This document shows, piece by piece, positions 38,891 to 50,647 of a stretch of DNA of 64,000 bases. Location: NCBI GenBank assembly GCA_963942565.1, contig OZ012685.1, positions 24,891,956-24,955,955 on the forward strand, in the 5' to 3' direction. Origin of the DNA: Maea johnstoni (taxonomy: Eukaryota > Annelida > Polychaeta > Spionida > Magelonidae). The translations under genes were made by a program, and so were the position numbers. The notes beneath the pieces were generated by a model that did not search any database, was not told the origin of the DNA, and saw only the letters and a list, made by a program, of their open reading frames with translations. Position 1 is the stretch's first letter, and each line of letters begins with the position of its first letter.

Positions 38891-39800
38891 GTAATGAGTG
38901 GTCCTCGTTATCACTGCTTCATATCATCATTATTACTTGTTGTCATCGGCATTCCCCATGCTATCATTGTCACTGGTACTTATCATCATCATAAGTGTTA
39001 ATATCTATACTCCCATGTCATCGTCAACTCTCGTTCCCATCCACACCATCATCATACTTCCATATCATCATCGTGACTGTTACCTTTTAATCATCCATAT
39101 CAAACTTTCATGTTGTCATCATTTTTCTTGTCATAATCATCTCATAACTGGTCCTTGTCAAGTTTACCAGCTTCATCACCACACTTCTACTTTTCTTTTG
39201 TCATTTCTCATTGTCATTATCACTTTTCCTAATTATCCTCATATTCTCGTTGGTATTGTCACTTGTCATTGTCATCATCTCAAATGCGTTGCCATTGTCA
39301 CTTGTCATCATCACTTTTTCTCATTACCCTCATATTCCTGTTGCTATCTTCACTCGTCATTGTCATCATCATCATCACACTTCTATTTTTACTATCGTCA
39401 TTTGTCATCTTTATCATCACCTTTCCTCATTTCCACATATTCTTGTCGCTATTGTCACTAGTCACTGTCATCATAATCTCAATTGTGTTGCTATTGTCAC
39501 TTGCCATCATCACGTTTCCTCATTACCATCATATTCCTGTTGCTATCGTCACTTGTCATTGTCATCATCATCACACTTTTATTTTGCTACTGTCATTTGT
39601 CATTGCTATCATAACTTTTCCTTATACTCCTGTTGCTATTGTCACTTGTCATTACCATCATATTTGTGTTGCACTGTCATTTGTCTTTGTCATCATCATT
39701 TTTCCTCATTATCATATTCCTTCGTTGCTACTTGAACTGGTCATTGTCATCATCATCACACTTGCCTACTGCAATTGTCTTGATTATGGTGGATTGTCAA
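38891..39800. repeat. Degenerate CATCAT/TCACTTGTCATTGTC minisatellite
   Basis: About 900 bp of T- and C-rich imperfect repeats. Larger units pair GTTGCTATTGTCACTTGTCAT with CATCATCACACTTC...TTTCCTCATTA at roughly 100-bp intervals (39240, 39330, 39440, 39535, 39625). The His/Ser/Leu-rich frames overlapping here in all three phases are repeat artefacts. Confidence 0.75.
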
Positions 39801-41040
39801 TTTATCACCATTAAATCACTTTCCTTGCACTTAGAGAAAGCCAGCAGGAAATAAATAAAGCAAGAAGAAATAGGCATAATTTACATATCCTGCTTCCCTT
39901 TGCTTCGTAGCATGGCTCATTTAGTTGAAGTACCCCTGGTTCTGAACAGCACAATTAGAAATATATTTTTGTAAGGAAAGTATGTGACTCGTACATTCGA
40001 TTTATCAAAGACACGGTCCTTAATTCAAATGGAGTTGTTCCATCGCATCATGGGATTGACAGATTTATGGGTAGATGCTATGAGAATTATTGCAAAGTGA
40101 AAAGCAATAGGGAAAATGTCATTTATGATTTTAAACTGAGAGAATAGGAGAATAGGCCATTTGTTTTGCCAAAAGGCAGAACAACTGTTATGCATTCCAA
40201 AAAAAGTGGTGGCACACTTTCCAAACTTGACCAGTCTTTAGCTGAAAGCTATCTGCAAGCGGCAGGAAGTCTTCTTTGAGAGCTTCACAAATCAAAAATA
40301 AAGACAAATGATCTTCAATTAAGACTGAACAAAACGAGGGGTTTCAGAAGCGTTACATTAACTCTAAAGGCAAAGTTGGGAAGATCGAGAAAAAAACAAA
40401 AAATGATTTAACAGGTTTCAAGCCGAGAACTTTATTACAAAGCAAAACACCGCAAGGAATGAGAAGTACTACAATGCCGCACTTTCGGAATCAAATAACC
40501 ACTTAAGGAAAGTTCAATAACTTCAACAAGAACATCAATAGTTAACAAGATGGTGAAGGAAGATTTTGGCCGAAATATGAATTGCAGAAGGACAAAGACT
40601 AACCAGAAGTTGTTGAGTCTTTTGACAGATACAAGTTCTCAACTGCTATGCAGAAGTTAGTTTACTGCATATTGGAAAATCATTGATTACTGGATCTGTT
40701 ATAGAATGTTTCGCTGCTTTATTCAACTATACCATTTCTCACATCCCATCCCAATCAACTGCAATGCAATTTTGCAGTTTTTAAGGAGTGCAAGCTTGCA
40801 CTGCTTGCCACTCACTCCATTCAGGGTTAATTGATTTAATATTGTTTTTGCCAATGCATCCTTCATTTCTTTTCCGGAACAAGTTCATAAACTTTTTAAA
40901 TAGCAAAGGCAACGACATAATACTTGGCTTTGTTCTTCATGATCCGATTACTCCATAACTGATTGCTGGGTGCAAGGCACTCGGTTAAATTTCAAAGCAT
41001 GTAACACCACTGTAGTGTCTCATTGAGGGTCGTGAAAACC
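39801..41040. other. No gene recognised; possible decayed coding sequence
   Basis: Codon-like composition but no frame above about 40 codons. It may be the upstream part of the decayed region that follows. Confidence 0.3.
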
Positions 41041-41045
41041 ATGCT

Positions 41046-41740
41046 ATGGATATGTCGACTAAGTATCAGCAGCTGCATCACCTTTTAATTGAGGCTTCTC
41101 AAAATACGCAGCAGTTTATGGAAGGGGAACTTATGCCGTTTGAACCATTTTCACCAGTTCACTGTGGTGTTTTCTTTGAGGAATTGGTTTTATCTCATCC
41201 ATTTGTTGATAAAGTGGAGTGTATCCTCCTAAGTATTTTACCGGCTAAGGCCAAACGTGTGCAACACCTATATGGGAACCACTTACCATATGGGGAGTAT
41301 AGTGCCATCTCATGATCGTCTCATCTTTATTATCAAACTAATTTTCGGAAAGTGTATTCGCATATATTGATGGACTCTTTTGGCACAAGCCAAACATCAG
41401 CATCATTGCTTGCAAGGCTTATTCAATGTTTTCACAAAACCAAACCATGGAGTGGCTGAACAGCAAATCTGCTGATAAATTAAAGAAATATCTCATCATC
41501 CACCCATTTACAGCGCCACGAAGTGTCTCAGCTATTCTCTCAGTGCCATCTTCAAAGGGAAGCCATTTTGGAAAAGCAAAAGAAATCAGAAGTTATTCCT
41601 GCAAAAACAAAAATTATTAGAACAATACACACAAGCTATTGTTGAACATGGCCTTCGGCAGACTGAAGAGGAAGTCAACTGTAATTTGGATGACTACACC
41701 TCTATGTATTCTTCTCTGCCAGCACATTTTAAGATGAAAT
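41046..41740 (+). pseudogene. Decayed coding-like region, unidentified
   Basis: Protein-like pieces follow one another in different frames: MDMSTKYQQLHHLLIEASQ with SHPFVDKVECILLSILPAKA (41046-41315), then a SFGTSQTSASLLARLIQCFH piece near 41380, and finally LLEQYTQAIVEHGLRQTEEE up to a stop near 41740. The order and spacing suggest one former reading frame of about 230 residues with several frame changes and stops. I do not recognise the family. No introns are needed, so a processed gene copy or a transposon-borne gene is possible. Confidence 0.35.
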
Positions 41741-42850
41741 AAACATGTAAATATTTGCAAATTTCCATCAATTAGTATTCATATCTTAATTGCTGGGCCG
41801 AATTATAAATATTCATTTAAAAAACTGCACACCCTTGAGCTCACGAGTCAAAATGGTGGTGAGCTGATGAGTTGATCTCCCTTCGAGAGTGCAGCTCTAA
41901 TCTCAATTATAGACTAAAGAGATCCATCATATTTAAGTTCATGCTCAAAACTACATAAGGAAATACATTGCCAACATTTAATTTCTGCACTGAATGTGTG
42001 GGAAACCCGGGCATAATTCACGAATGCACGCCATATTGCAATCCAGTTTACTGGGCAACGATGAATGGATCACCTCACAACTGACCCTAGATTTGCAAGC
42101 TACGTCGGTCATCACTGTGCTTGGCATGTTATCCATGGGTGTTTGTACAACCAGGAACTGGTGTTAATTTCAGCTGATTTCTGGATGAAATGGAACATCA
42201 AGAGAAAACAAAACAACACAAGGCAAGGCCAAAACAAGGCAAAACCTTTTTCAACCTTTTTTTACTGCTGTATCATACAGAACAACACACTTATCCAATA
42301 GATAATCAACATATTCCCTGATATTAATTACTTGTATTACATCCTAAACTATTCAATTATTGGCATTATTTATTTCGATTCCAATAATTTCAAATCACTT
42401 TTGGAGAACTACATGAAGCATAAAATAAGCACATCATTTTCACATGTATCACTTTATTTTTGTTGCTATGATCCTAGGATTCCTAAAATACAGACCATTA
42501 AAGTTTTTCATCATTCATTGAGCGAAAACTTGAGTTTCTATTCAGAAGTCTTATATAAGTGTTGGCTGAATATGGCAAACAAATAATGACAAAGCCCAAA
42601 AGACTGTGGTGATTCTTTTTTATTGATTGACATAACAAGTGACATGATTTTTTTCCGATCAATTTGAAAAATAATTTCGCTCGATCAATTCCACTCATAT
42701 CAATTACACCTCTAGAACCAGTTCTAGACAAGTATCATCTAGACCTGGAATACCTCTGAAAAAAACTTTGGCATAAATTTCCAAAATATCTACGCAGGAG
42801 TTGTAGATAAGAATTCTGAAGGGCATCTTTCCTTCAAAAAAGTTCTGAAA
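41741..42850. other. No gene recognised
   Basis: AT-rich sequence downstream (in MRPL58 sense) of the MRPL58 gene. No repeat matches noted. Confidence 0.35.
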
Positions 42851-42856
42851 TTTATT
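42851..42856 (-). terminator. Candidate MRPL58 polyadenylation signal
   Basis: AATAAA on the minus strand, about 425 bp past the MRPL58 stop. It is the first such hexamer I found downstream. Confidence 0.3.
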
Positions 42857-42960
42857 TTTGTTGAAGACATATCACCAAAATAGGCGGTTTGAGCTGCTAA
42901 AGGCATGAATGAATTGAACCAGGGAGAATGAATAACAGGTATGTAAGTCTCTGGTTAAAC

Positions 42961-43111
42961 TTAACCCTCCCAATGCTGAGGCTACTTTCATCCAAAGCAC
43001 AAGAATGCAAAGATTTCTGAAAACCATCTTAACTCTGACATGTTGGTATTCAATGAATAGCTCTTGCCGAGCACTCACAGATGAGTGCCTATGTGCCAGG
43101 ATTTCAAGCAT
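42961..43111 (-). repeat. Dispersed repeat A, copy 4
   Basis: Minus strand: TGAAATCCTGGCACATAGG, TCATCTGTGAGTGCTCGGC, TTGAATACCAACATG, CTTGTGCTTTGGATGAAAGT and CCTCAGCATTGGGAGGGTTAA. It would lie in the 3' UTR of MRPL58 if the signal at 42851 is used. Confidence 0.65.
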
Positions 43112-43280
43112 TTTTTAAGGTTTTTTGTATCATTTTGTATTGGCTGAATTAGCCACCAGCAGATAATAAAGGTTATATGGGTGTACAGTGCCAATATATC
43201 TTATCCAGTGTCCTTCAGCACATGGCAATGGCATAAAATGTCCTTTTTGTTTTTGCAATATTCCACAGGGACCTTTTCGC

Positions 43281-43374
43281 TCACACGGAATGGATTGTGG
43301 GACTTGCTCGGCGCTGTTTCCGCATCGACTGAGTCTTCTTTTCCTTCAGCCTGTGAAGTCTCTGCTTTTCCAGT
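43281..43374 (-). CDS. MRPL58: MRPL58 exon 6 (basic tail)
   Basis: 94 bp after TTCCAG to TGA at 43281-43283. Reads LEKQRLHRLKEKKTQSMRKQ and RRASPTIHSV. A longer frame in another phase over the same bases (starting GKAETSQAEG) is a shadow. Confidence 0.88.
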
Positions 43375-46300
43375 CTGGAACATAAGGTGCTCTTTAAGTA
43401 AAAGTCAGTGTTATTCATTCAGTCATCAGGGTTCGACTTTCCCAGGGGCCCAGGGGCATATGCCCCTAGATTTTGCTGTGTGCCCCTAGATTTTTCAGAC
43501 TAGGGGCCCAAAATAGTATGTATAATAACCAGAAATTCTGTTTTTGAGTGCTTATTTTAATCAAAAGACCTGTTTGGGCCCCTAGCCTGAAATCTAAGTG
43601 TCAGACCCTGGTCATACAATAGATTTCTAAGTTGTGTGTACCTTCAAACTGTGTAGGCATAATTTATCTTCCTTTCCTGCCTATTGCTTTGCCACTTTAA
43701 CAAGAAACAAACACTTATGAACTCATTCATTCCTGTAGCACCTCAATAACATCTACCTATTTGGGGAAAATCTTCTAAACATAAGTATACACTGGAAAAT
43801 ATTTGAAACATGAATACTGATAAGAACTAATCATCAACTCTCTAGTGAAATTGTGTGTATGCATGAATTATTATAAACTTTCAAAAAATTCATAGATGAA
43901 GATGACATATAAGAATGGATATTCTAAGCATGAATGCAGGGTCTTATCCAGGATTTAGAAACTGGGTGTCCAAAATTGGAAATTGTAAATATTTTGGGCA
44001 TCCTAAATTATAAGGGAGACCACAATATACTCAAATTACAACCATAAATATGTACGAATTTACTTATATTATTGAGCCACTATGTCCGTACACAATGCTA
44101 CGAAGATTATATTGAGGCGAAAAAAATCAATAATAAGCTTGAAATTGACATTCTAAGAAATTCCTCACAAACATTTTTGGGTCTCTTGAAGGGTGGTTTT
44201 TGAGGGTTAGGATGTCCAAGTGAAGTCCAGATGCCTGCTGGCTAAGATTATGATGAAAGGGTTGACCTTTTTTGTAATTTATTCATAAGTGAACTGTTTT
44301 TTCATTCATTCATTTTTCTATATCATATTTACAGTATACAAGAAGAAAATTGTTCTCAATATCAAATGGGTGTAACCGGGTCATCCACCAATATAGATTT
44401 CTCTCCAAAAATATAACAGTTACGAGTAAACCATTACTGTATTATATCATACACTGCAGCATATTTTGTTTGTACCAACCATTGGGGTATCACATAAGAA
44501 ATCATGCCCTCTAGGATACCTGATAATTCCTATTTTTTGCCTATACGAAAAGTTAAGGTTTTTGTACACTTTGTTATACTGACTTGATATTACAGTAATT
44601 TATCAGTGGTCAAATTGTGATGCAATGTTATTGTTTATGGTAGTATACTATAGAGTATCACTTTAACTATCTTTTTGTTCTCTTATTCGGGTTAAAGACC
44701 TTACCTTGACTCATGCAGAGCCAGATCTTCCTCCGTGGGTTCATATGGTTTCTGCGCTGCGTTTCGGACGAGCACTCGGATACGGTCCACGCACTCTGCC
44801 TGGTTTAGAACCTGCTTCCTGGTTTTATCACAGCTTACTATCAAAAACCCTTCCTTCGTGATCCTTCCACTTTCCTGAAATCAAGAAATGTTCAGCGTGT
44901 GTGAATCGACTAGCCTAGAGTAAAATCTGCAAACATTATTCAAACATCTAAAGAAATCAGAAATGATCAATTCTTTTCTTGTTTTTCCTTTACAAAGGTA
45001 AAATGTGTTGCTGTGTAAAAGACCCAGGAGGACTCAGAGAACCATAAACCCATGTGAGTTCATATTGTTAGTTTACCCAAAAATATCTGATGCCATACTA
45101 TAATGGGGATCATTGGCCAAAATCCAGTATTAGATGGTTCATGTTTGACAATCTTATAGAACTCTGGTGCACCATAGTCATGTGACACATCAAAATAAAC
45201 CTTGAATCAAGCACAACATTCTGACAGCCGATTGCCAAATTTTTGAGCTATGAAGGGGGTCTTTTAGATTGGCGAGACAGGCTTTTCTTTGAAAATTTCA
45301 ATTCTTACGAAGGATATAAATGAATTTGGAAATGAAGTCTTTTCCCTCCTATTATTAGAAGTCTAGGGGCTAAGTTTATTACTTTTGATAGCAAGAGCCC
45401 CAAAAATAGCCTTTTTGTCAGACTCGGACAGGCGAAGGACATGGTGTACAAGCATGCTTTTTATCACATACCTTTTCCATTAGCTTAGGCTTTACCCAGT
45501 CAGGAATCCACTCTGCACTCGCAACATGGAAACGCATTTCTACCTTAGTGTTTACTGCAATGACAACGAAAAAAATAATCAAACCTCCAGATAAACATTG
45601 AAAACATATTCTTAAACCAGCAGGGCCTCTGGGCGTCCTTTGGGCACCCTGGAGATGTGACTTCGCTAGCAGATGTTGAATTACCTAAGCCAAGTTTGCA
45701 AATTGATATATAGATAATCAATTTGAGCACTTTGAGTCACATAGTCTTAGTCAGCAGGGCGTCTGGGTCAGTGTCTTAGCCAGGATTTAGAAACTGGGTG
45801 CCTAAAATTGGCAGTTGTATAATTTTGGGGTGTCCAAATTTTTAAGGGGGATCACAATATACTCATATTTCAACCATAAACTTGTATAATTCATCAAAAT
45901 AAGGCATGATATCATTAAACAGTGTCATGGGAATTATAAGGAGATGAAAAAATCCAATTATAAGCTTGAGATTTTTAGAAATTCCACACAAAAATATTTG
46001 GGTGTCCTGAGAGGTTCTTTTTAAGGGTGTGGGTGTCCAAAAAGGCACCCAGACCATGGTCTGTGGGTGTCTTTTTGGACACCCAAACCCTTAAAAACCC
46101 AGAATATTTTGTGAAGAATTTCTTAAAATGTCAATCTCAAGCATTTAACTGAATTTTTTCATCTCTATATAATTCCCATTACATTGTATAAGGATATTAT
46201 GCCATATTTTGATAAATTCATACATGTTAATGGCTAAAATCTGAGTATATTGTGGTCCCCCTTAAAAATTAGGATGCCCAAAAATTTTACAATTGCCAAT

Positions 46301-49159
46301 TTTGGGCACCCAGTTTCTAAATCCTGCCTAAGACCCTCTTTTGAGAATGTGTTGGGTTGTTCTTTTTTATTTCTATCTCCTTACTTAACCTAATAGTGCC
46401 CCAAAATGCATTTGAGAACTTGCACATGTTTTTCAAAATTTTCAAGGGGATGCATGCCCTCACGAGTTGCAAAATCATGCCAATTACAAAAGATATAAAC
46501 AGATTAGGAGTTCGATTTTCACATAGCAATATAATTTTTATCTTATCTCACTTAGAATTCTTTTACTGCTTCCTACCGTAAATTCTCGCAAATATCGGAC
46601 ACTTTTTAATAATAATAATAATTGATATTTGATATAGCGCCCTTTCCACCTATAATGTTCAAAAGCGCTTTAAGTACTATGTACAGTACTTACCTGTATT
46701 TACATGCTGCCCACCAGGACCACTACTCCGACAGTATTTTATATTGATTTTCTCTACAATATAAACAAATAACAAACTAGAGATGTAATTTGGCTAGTTC
46801 AGCTGTTACTTGATGATTCCCATAAATTTTGGACACTTTTTAGAAATTATCATTTCTAAGGGTAAGACTGGTAAAGAATTTTTCAATATTTAAGGAATAT
46901 CACTGAAAAATATTTGTGTTTCAATGTACAATTTAGATAAAACATATATATATATATAAATGAATTACAGTACTAATGTATATATGTATGTAAATATGGC
47001 ACAGTATCTTGATAACTTTCCAGCTGGTGAACCACTTTTCACTTCATAGTTATATCAAACTTTTTTATATTCAAATCATTTTTATTCAGTCTTCAATAGG
47101 CCAGGCACGACCTCAACATACATAACAATTACAGAATTAGATAATTTTATACATATAGAACAATTATAACTTTGAATAACTCTCTGCATAGAATGGATTT
47201 TTAATTGATTGTTTTTCTCCCTTACAACAATACATTTCAGTTAGGACAGGACGTACTGTGTAGAGAATAATATCATGTTCAAAATAATTTACAACGAAAA
47301 AAGGGAAAGTTTTTCTTTACCTATTGGAATAAATCCTGTAAATTCTTCATCGCCTTGGCTTCCTGTCTTTGTGTGCTGTAAGAATAAAGGTTTTACAAAT
47401 AACTCAACTCTACAAAAGTTATAACTTGCACATAGAGTAGCAGTAAATGAACAGTATGTGTGTGAGAACTACGAAATGACCACTAACTATCAACCTTTGG
47501 TTCTATGCCTCTAGATTTTTCAGACTAGGGACCCGAAATATTATGTCCAGAAATATTGTTTTTGAACACTAATTTTTATCAAAAGACCTTTTCGGGCCCC
47601 TAGCCTAAAATCAGACCCTGGGCAAATAGAGAAGTATTACCCATTAAGCCTAGAAAAAAAATTCTTTTTTCCTGTAACGATAATAAAAAAATTGGGTAGG
47701 TAAGTCGTTAAAAAAGTTTTTTTTGGTCAAAGATGTGTGTTTTATGAATTACCATGGATGAGGTCCATTTCAAAGCCCTGGACACACCTAATCTTGCCAA
47801 AGTGTGACTTCACTAGGAGACAGATGAATGAGGGCTCTCTTATTTATTTCCATTATAGAGGAAGTTGCTCAAGCACATGCGCAGAACGCACCTCTTGAGA
47901 GGTTCTCGTCAACACCTGGGCAAGGAATCATGCTGAGGCTGTTGAGCGAGATCTGTAGGTTGTGTATCCGGTGATCGACATTCATGCTATATACATGAGG
48001 GCCATTCAATCAATTAAAGTACTAGACATGTAGGCCTATATTGCTTGTCACATAATGTAGCATGCCATTGTCTTGAATTGACCAGCCACAGTGTTTTAGG
48101 TATTTTCTTGGCAACTGTTCTCTGGTTCTTTCACTGTTGACTCTAATGTCGATCACCAGATACGCCACCAGCAGATCTCACTCAGCAGCCTGGGCACGAC
48201 TCCTGGCCCAATTGTTGATGAGAACCACTCGAGGTGCATCACCTCCCCTGTATCGTAAACAAACCCGAGAGCCCTTATTGGACTTTGTCTCCTAGTGACG
48301 TCACACTGAGACTACATGCAAGATTAATTAAGGCTTTAAAAATGGGTCATGTGGTACTTAGACTAGGAGACTTGCCCCCTTAGGCTTAGGCTGTTGAAAA
48401 TTTTGGAACACGGTACGTGATTGAGCACTGACAGATTTGAATGAAATAAAACTTACTTGTATTTGAAGACCAGTGGTTATTCATCATTTCAGACAATATT
48501 TTATTTTACTCACCTCCTCCTTTTTGGAAACATCTTAACTTTTTATGGAGGCATGTTGAAGGCCTCCCATTCACAAGTGGTGGTCATACGACATGTTGCG
48601 TTATCCCATGCACCAACACACGTCCACGTGCCCTCCAACAATTGAACTAAATAAACTTTTATGACATGCTTTGGCCTACATACGGTAGTACCGTCTGATA
48701 GAACTACAGCGACCGAGAAACATGTTCGAAAAAAACACTTATTTACTAATTTAAAACCATTATTTAAACAAAATGGCATCCACTAAACTAGTGACAGATT
48801 TATTTCTTTACAATATACAGACTCATGTTCCAATTTTTTACACTACAGGACTACTGCCGTATAGGTAAGGCCTGTCAGAGCGACAATAGCTTAGGGACTT
48901 TATGTTACAGCACAGAGGGTATATGTGGTCTGTGCTACTGTGGTGACCAATCCATGTTCTATTCATCTTATAACTCTAAGGCTAAGCTGAGATCATCTAT
49001 CACACTCACCTTGAGGACTGGATTACTAATAAAATCTGGATTGCTATTTGGATATAATTTGTCTACACTGTATTGGCTCTTGTAACCCACTGCTGGGACC
49101 ATTCTAAATGAACCATTCTTTGCTGTAGCCCGCAAAAGACGGGCACATCCTCGAAGCAT
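43281..49159 (-). CDS. MRPL58: Mitoribosomal peptidyl-tRNA hydrolase ICT1 / mL62, complete
   Basis: Six coding exons, all GT-AG and phase-consistent: 49159-49010, 47375-47321, 46753-46694, 45554-45472, 44874-44705, 43374-43281; 203 aa (human about 206). Family knowledge: ICT1 is built into the mitochondrial large subunit and releases peptides from stalled ribosomes without a codon. Seen: basic N-terminus MLRGCARLLRATAK fitting a mitochondrial presequence; YKSQYSVDKLYPNS (26-39) as in vertebrate ICT1; SSGPGGQHVNTVN (78-90) with the catalytic GGQ at 82-84; VEMRFHVASAEWIPDWV; and a basic tail KQRLHRLKEKKTQSMRKQRR (176-195) of the kind that enters the mRNA channel. The TTG eight codons upstream is not needed; the ATG at 49159 gives the better presequence. 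It is divergent from and head-to-head with POLR3H. Confidence 0.93.
43428..43611 (+). repeat. Repeat F, copy 1
   Basis: TGCCCCTAGATTTTTCAGAC, ACTAGGGGCCCAAAATA, TCAAAAGACCTG and GGGCCCCTAGCCTGAAAT, ending CAGACCCTGG. A second copy is at 47505-47622. Both lie near or in MRPL58 introns. Confidence 0.55.
43941..44249 (+). repeat. Repeat H, single-arm copy
   Basis: GTCTTATCCAGGATTTAGAA, CCACAATATACTCAAATTAC, ATTCCTCACAAACATTTTTG and GTCCAGATGCCTGCTGGCTAAGA. The inverted termini GTCTTAGCCAG...CTGGCTAAGAC define the family. It lies in MRPL58 intron 5. Confidence 0.6.
44705..44874 (-). CDS. MRPL58: MRPL58 exon 5
   Basis: 170 bp after TTTCAG, donor GTAAGG. Reads ESGRITKEGFLIVSCDKTRK, then ECVDRIRVLVRNAAQKPYEP and TEEDLALHES, matching the end of the RF1-like domain. 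Confidence 0.9.
45472..45554 (-). CDS. MRPL58: MRPL58 exon 4
   Basis: 83 bp between TTGCAG and GTATGT. Reads VNTKVEMRFHVASAEWIPDW and on to PKLMEK, collinear with VNSKAEVRFHLATAEWI of the human protein. Confidence 0.9.
45773..46334. repeat. Repeat H, 560-bp foldback copy
   Basis: Two arms of about 275 bp, each similar to 43941-44249, meet at AGACCATGGTCT (46051-46062). The outer ends are GTCTTAGCCAGGATTTAG and its complement. The whole lies in MRPL58 intron 3, 360 bp from the GGQ exon, and would form a very long hairpin in the pre-mRNA. Confidence 0.8.
46694..46753 (-). CDS. MRPL58: MRPL58 exon 3 (GGQ exon)
   Basis: 60 bp between TTGTAG and GTAAGT. Reads EKINIKYCRSSGPGGQHVNT, with the catalytic GGQ loop intact. 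Confidence 0.92.
47321..47375 (-). CDS. MRPL58: MRPL58 exon 2
   Basis: 55 bp between TTACAG and GTAAAG. Reads HTKTGSQGDEEFTGFIPI, a poorly conserved linker ending in the IPL-like entry to the catalytic domain; phase 0 to 1. Confidence 0.8.
47505..47622 (+). repeat. Repeat F, copy 2
   Basis: GCCTCTAGATTTTTCAGAC, ATCAAAAGACCTTTTCGGG, CCCCTAGCCTAAAATCAGAC, aligned with 43428-43611. It lies immediately upstream (in gene sense) of MRPL58 exon 2. Confidence 0.55.
47802..48313. repeat. Foldback repeat in MRPL58 intron 1
   Basis: The left arm begins GTGTGACTTCACTAGGAGAC, the inverted right arm GTGTGACGTCACTAGGAGAC. Both continue through GAGGGCTCTC/AAGGGCTCTC, GGTTCTC.TCAACA, GAGATCTG and CGGTGATCGACATT. 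The spacer is about 130 bp. The GAGAGCCCTTATTGG part resembles repeat B's interior. Confidence 0.7.
49010..49159 (-). CDS. MRPL58: MRPL58 exon 1
   Basis: 50 codons from ATG to AAG|GTGAGT; phase 0. Contains the presequence and the YKSQYSVDKLYP motif. Confidence 0.88.
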
Positions 49160-49240
49160 GTTTTCAATAGCCTCCAAGGGCAAGTGAACTGAGATGTAGT
49201 AGTATTCGTTTCACACAAGTCCGTTCGCAAAATACGCACT

Positions 49241-49283
49241 TCTGATTGGACGGACCTATGAACTTAATCACAATAGACCAATC
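49241..49283 (-). promoter_or_regulatory. Candidate CCAAT-box promoter of MRPL58
   Basis: TCCAATCAGA on the minus strand (49241-49250) and an opposite-sense ACCAATCATATC (49277-49288) lie 85-130 bp before the MRPL58 ATG. No TATA box was seen, as is usual for housekeeping genes. Motif and position only. Confidence 0.3.
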
Positions 49284-49864
49284 ATATCAAAGGATATCTT
49301 CCAGCGAAACAGCCACTTAAGCGAATGCGCAACAGTGATAGGTAATCTTATCCCCGATCGCTAAATTAGGTTAAAGCAATTAAGGTCGCCGATTTGTGTG
49401 TCCCAAATAAATAATGTGTCCGACTATAAATCACTCAAAGATAGACATATTCAGCTAAAAAAAGTCACCATCAGTGATTATGAGTAAGGATCCGTGTATT
49501 TGACTTGTATTGAAAATCCTTGCCTAAGCTTTCGATCGTTTAAAAGACTACGTATTGCAAGTTTGCTCAGACATGTGAAATATCGGCGTAATGTTTACGT
49601 TTTGTTAGCTGGTGTTTACAATCAATCACGTGTGTATGGTTGGATTATTGAACATGTTTCAATAGTCCTAAGGAACCCTTTCTATTTTGCGACTCTGGAC
49701 TTCTTCGTCGCTACTGTGTAGGTATGATTTAGAAAAATACTCCTTGAGCGATAATTGAGTAGAAAGTTGAAATATCATGTCACATGTGTCATGTGCAATC
49801 TGATGTTTAGAACTGAAACTCACTTTCACAAGAAAAAAGAGATATTCTCAGTTAATCCTCAAAA

Positions 49865-49934
49865 GGCTTGCGCAGATGGCAGAGGGTTCTAAGGCATTGC
49901 CACTGACTGCCGTCATATCTCACCACTGCCCGGG
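49865..49934 (+). mobile_element. SINE, 5' half (interrupted copy)
   Basis: Head GCAGATGGCAGAGGGTTCTA (A-box region), then ATCTCACCACTGCCCGGG, where it stops and the 713-bp MITE begins. The other half resumes at 50648. Confidence 0.6.
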
Positions 49935-50647
49935 CGGTGTCAGGCGATTACGCCCGATATGCGATTACGCCCGCATCGATTACGCCTCACTTTTCAAGTG
50001 CTGCCGTGAGCGGCGGGTTGCTGTGAAGTGAAGTGCTCTATCCGTCGGTGAAGGGCACATCAGGGGGCCCGGCAAGCCGTCAATCAAGTACTTGTCAACT
50101 GTCAGTGTCAATTTTATTTTATTTTTGATAATTACTGATTTTATATAATTCATGGATGTATTTTTCATGGATACATAATTCATGGATATTGTCATTGACA
50201 GTTGTTGTTATTGACAGTCTGTCAACTGTCAGTGTCAGCAGCAATTTAAATATATATCTACGTGTGTAATGTTCCTCGTGTGTCTGCTTGTCGTTGATGG
50301 GTAAAGCCATATAATTATCTATAATGGTGAAATAACTCATTTTCAAACTTTATTTCAATGTTTAAAAGTGACATAGCGTGTACCGACATACAAGTGAAAT
50401 CAATCCACGGTGGCCAGATCCAACTCTCGGGTGTGTTCTCGTGAGAGTATAAACCTGCAAAGAAATAATGTACACCACTAACTACACTATGACTAACTCG
50501 ACTATGAACGTAAATAACTAATAGAAAGAGAAAGGAAAAGAAAAGAAAGGAGGAAGAAATGAAGAAGAAATACACTATTGTGAAAAGTAAAGAGTGAGGC
50601 GTAATCAATGCGGGCGGAATCGCATATCGGGCTTAATCACCTGTATT
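49935..50647. mobile_element. 713-bp MITE inserted in a SINE
   Basis: Flanked by the direct repeat TGCCCGGG at 49927-49934 and 50648-50655. Terminal inverted repeats of about 55 bp begin (GGTGT)CAGGCGATTACG on the left and, inverted, CAGGTGATTAAG on the right. Each holds three CGATTACGCC-type subrepeats. An inner GTCAACTGTCAGTGTCA occurs twice (about 50095 and 50218). No transposase frame. An 8-bp duplication with CAGG ends fits the hAT superfamily but does not prove it. Confidence 0.7.

Noticed and set aside
38891-39800. Long His/Ser/Leu-rich frames of up to 187 codons
   Set aside because: They overlap in all three plus-strand phases over a CATCAT/TCACTTGTCAT repeat and contain no domain; they are repeat artefacts.
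43201-43383. Frame beginning GKAETSQAEG across MRPL58 exon 6
   Set aside because: The overlapping phase starting LEKQRLHRLK fits the ICT1 basic tail, the acceptor and the incoming phase; this one does not.
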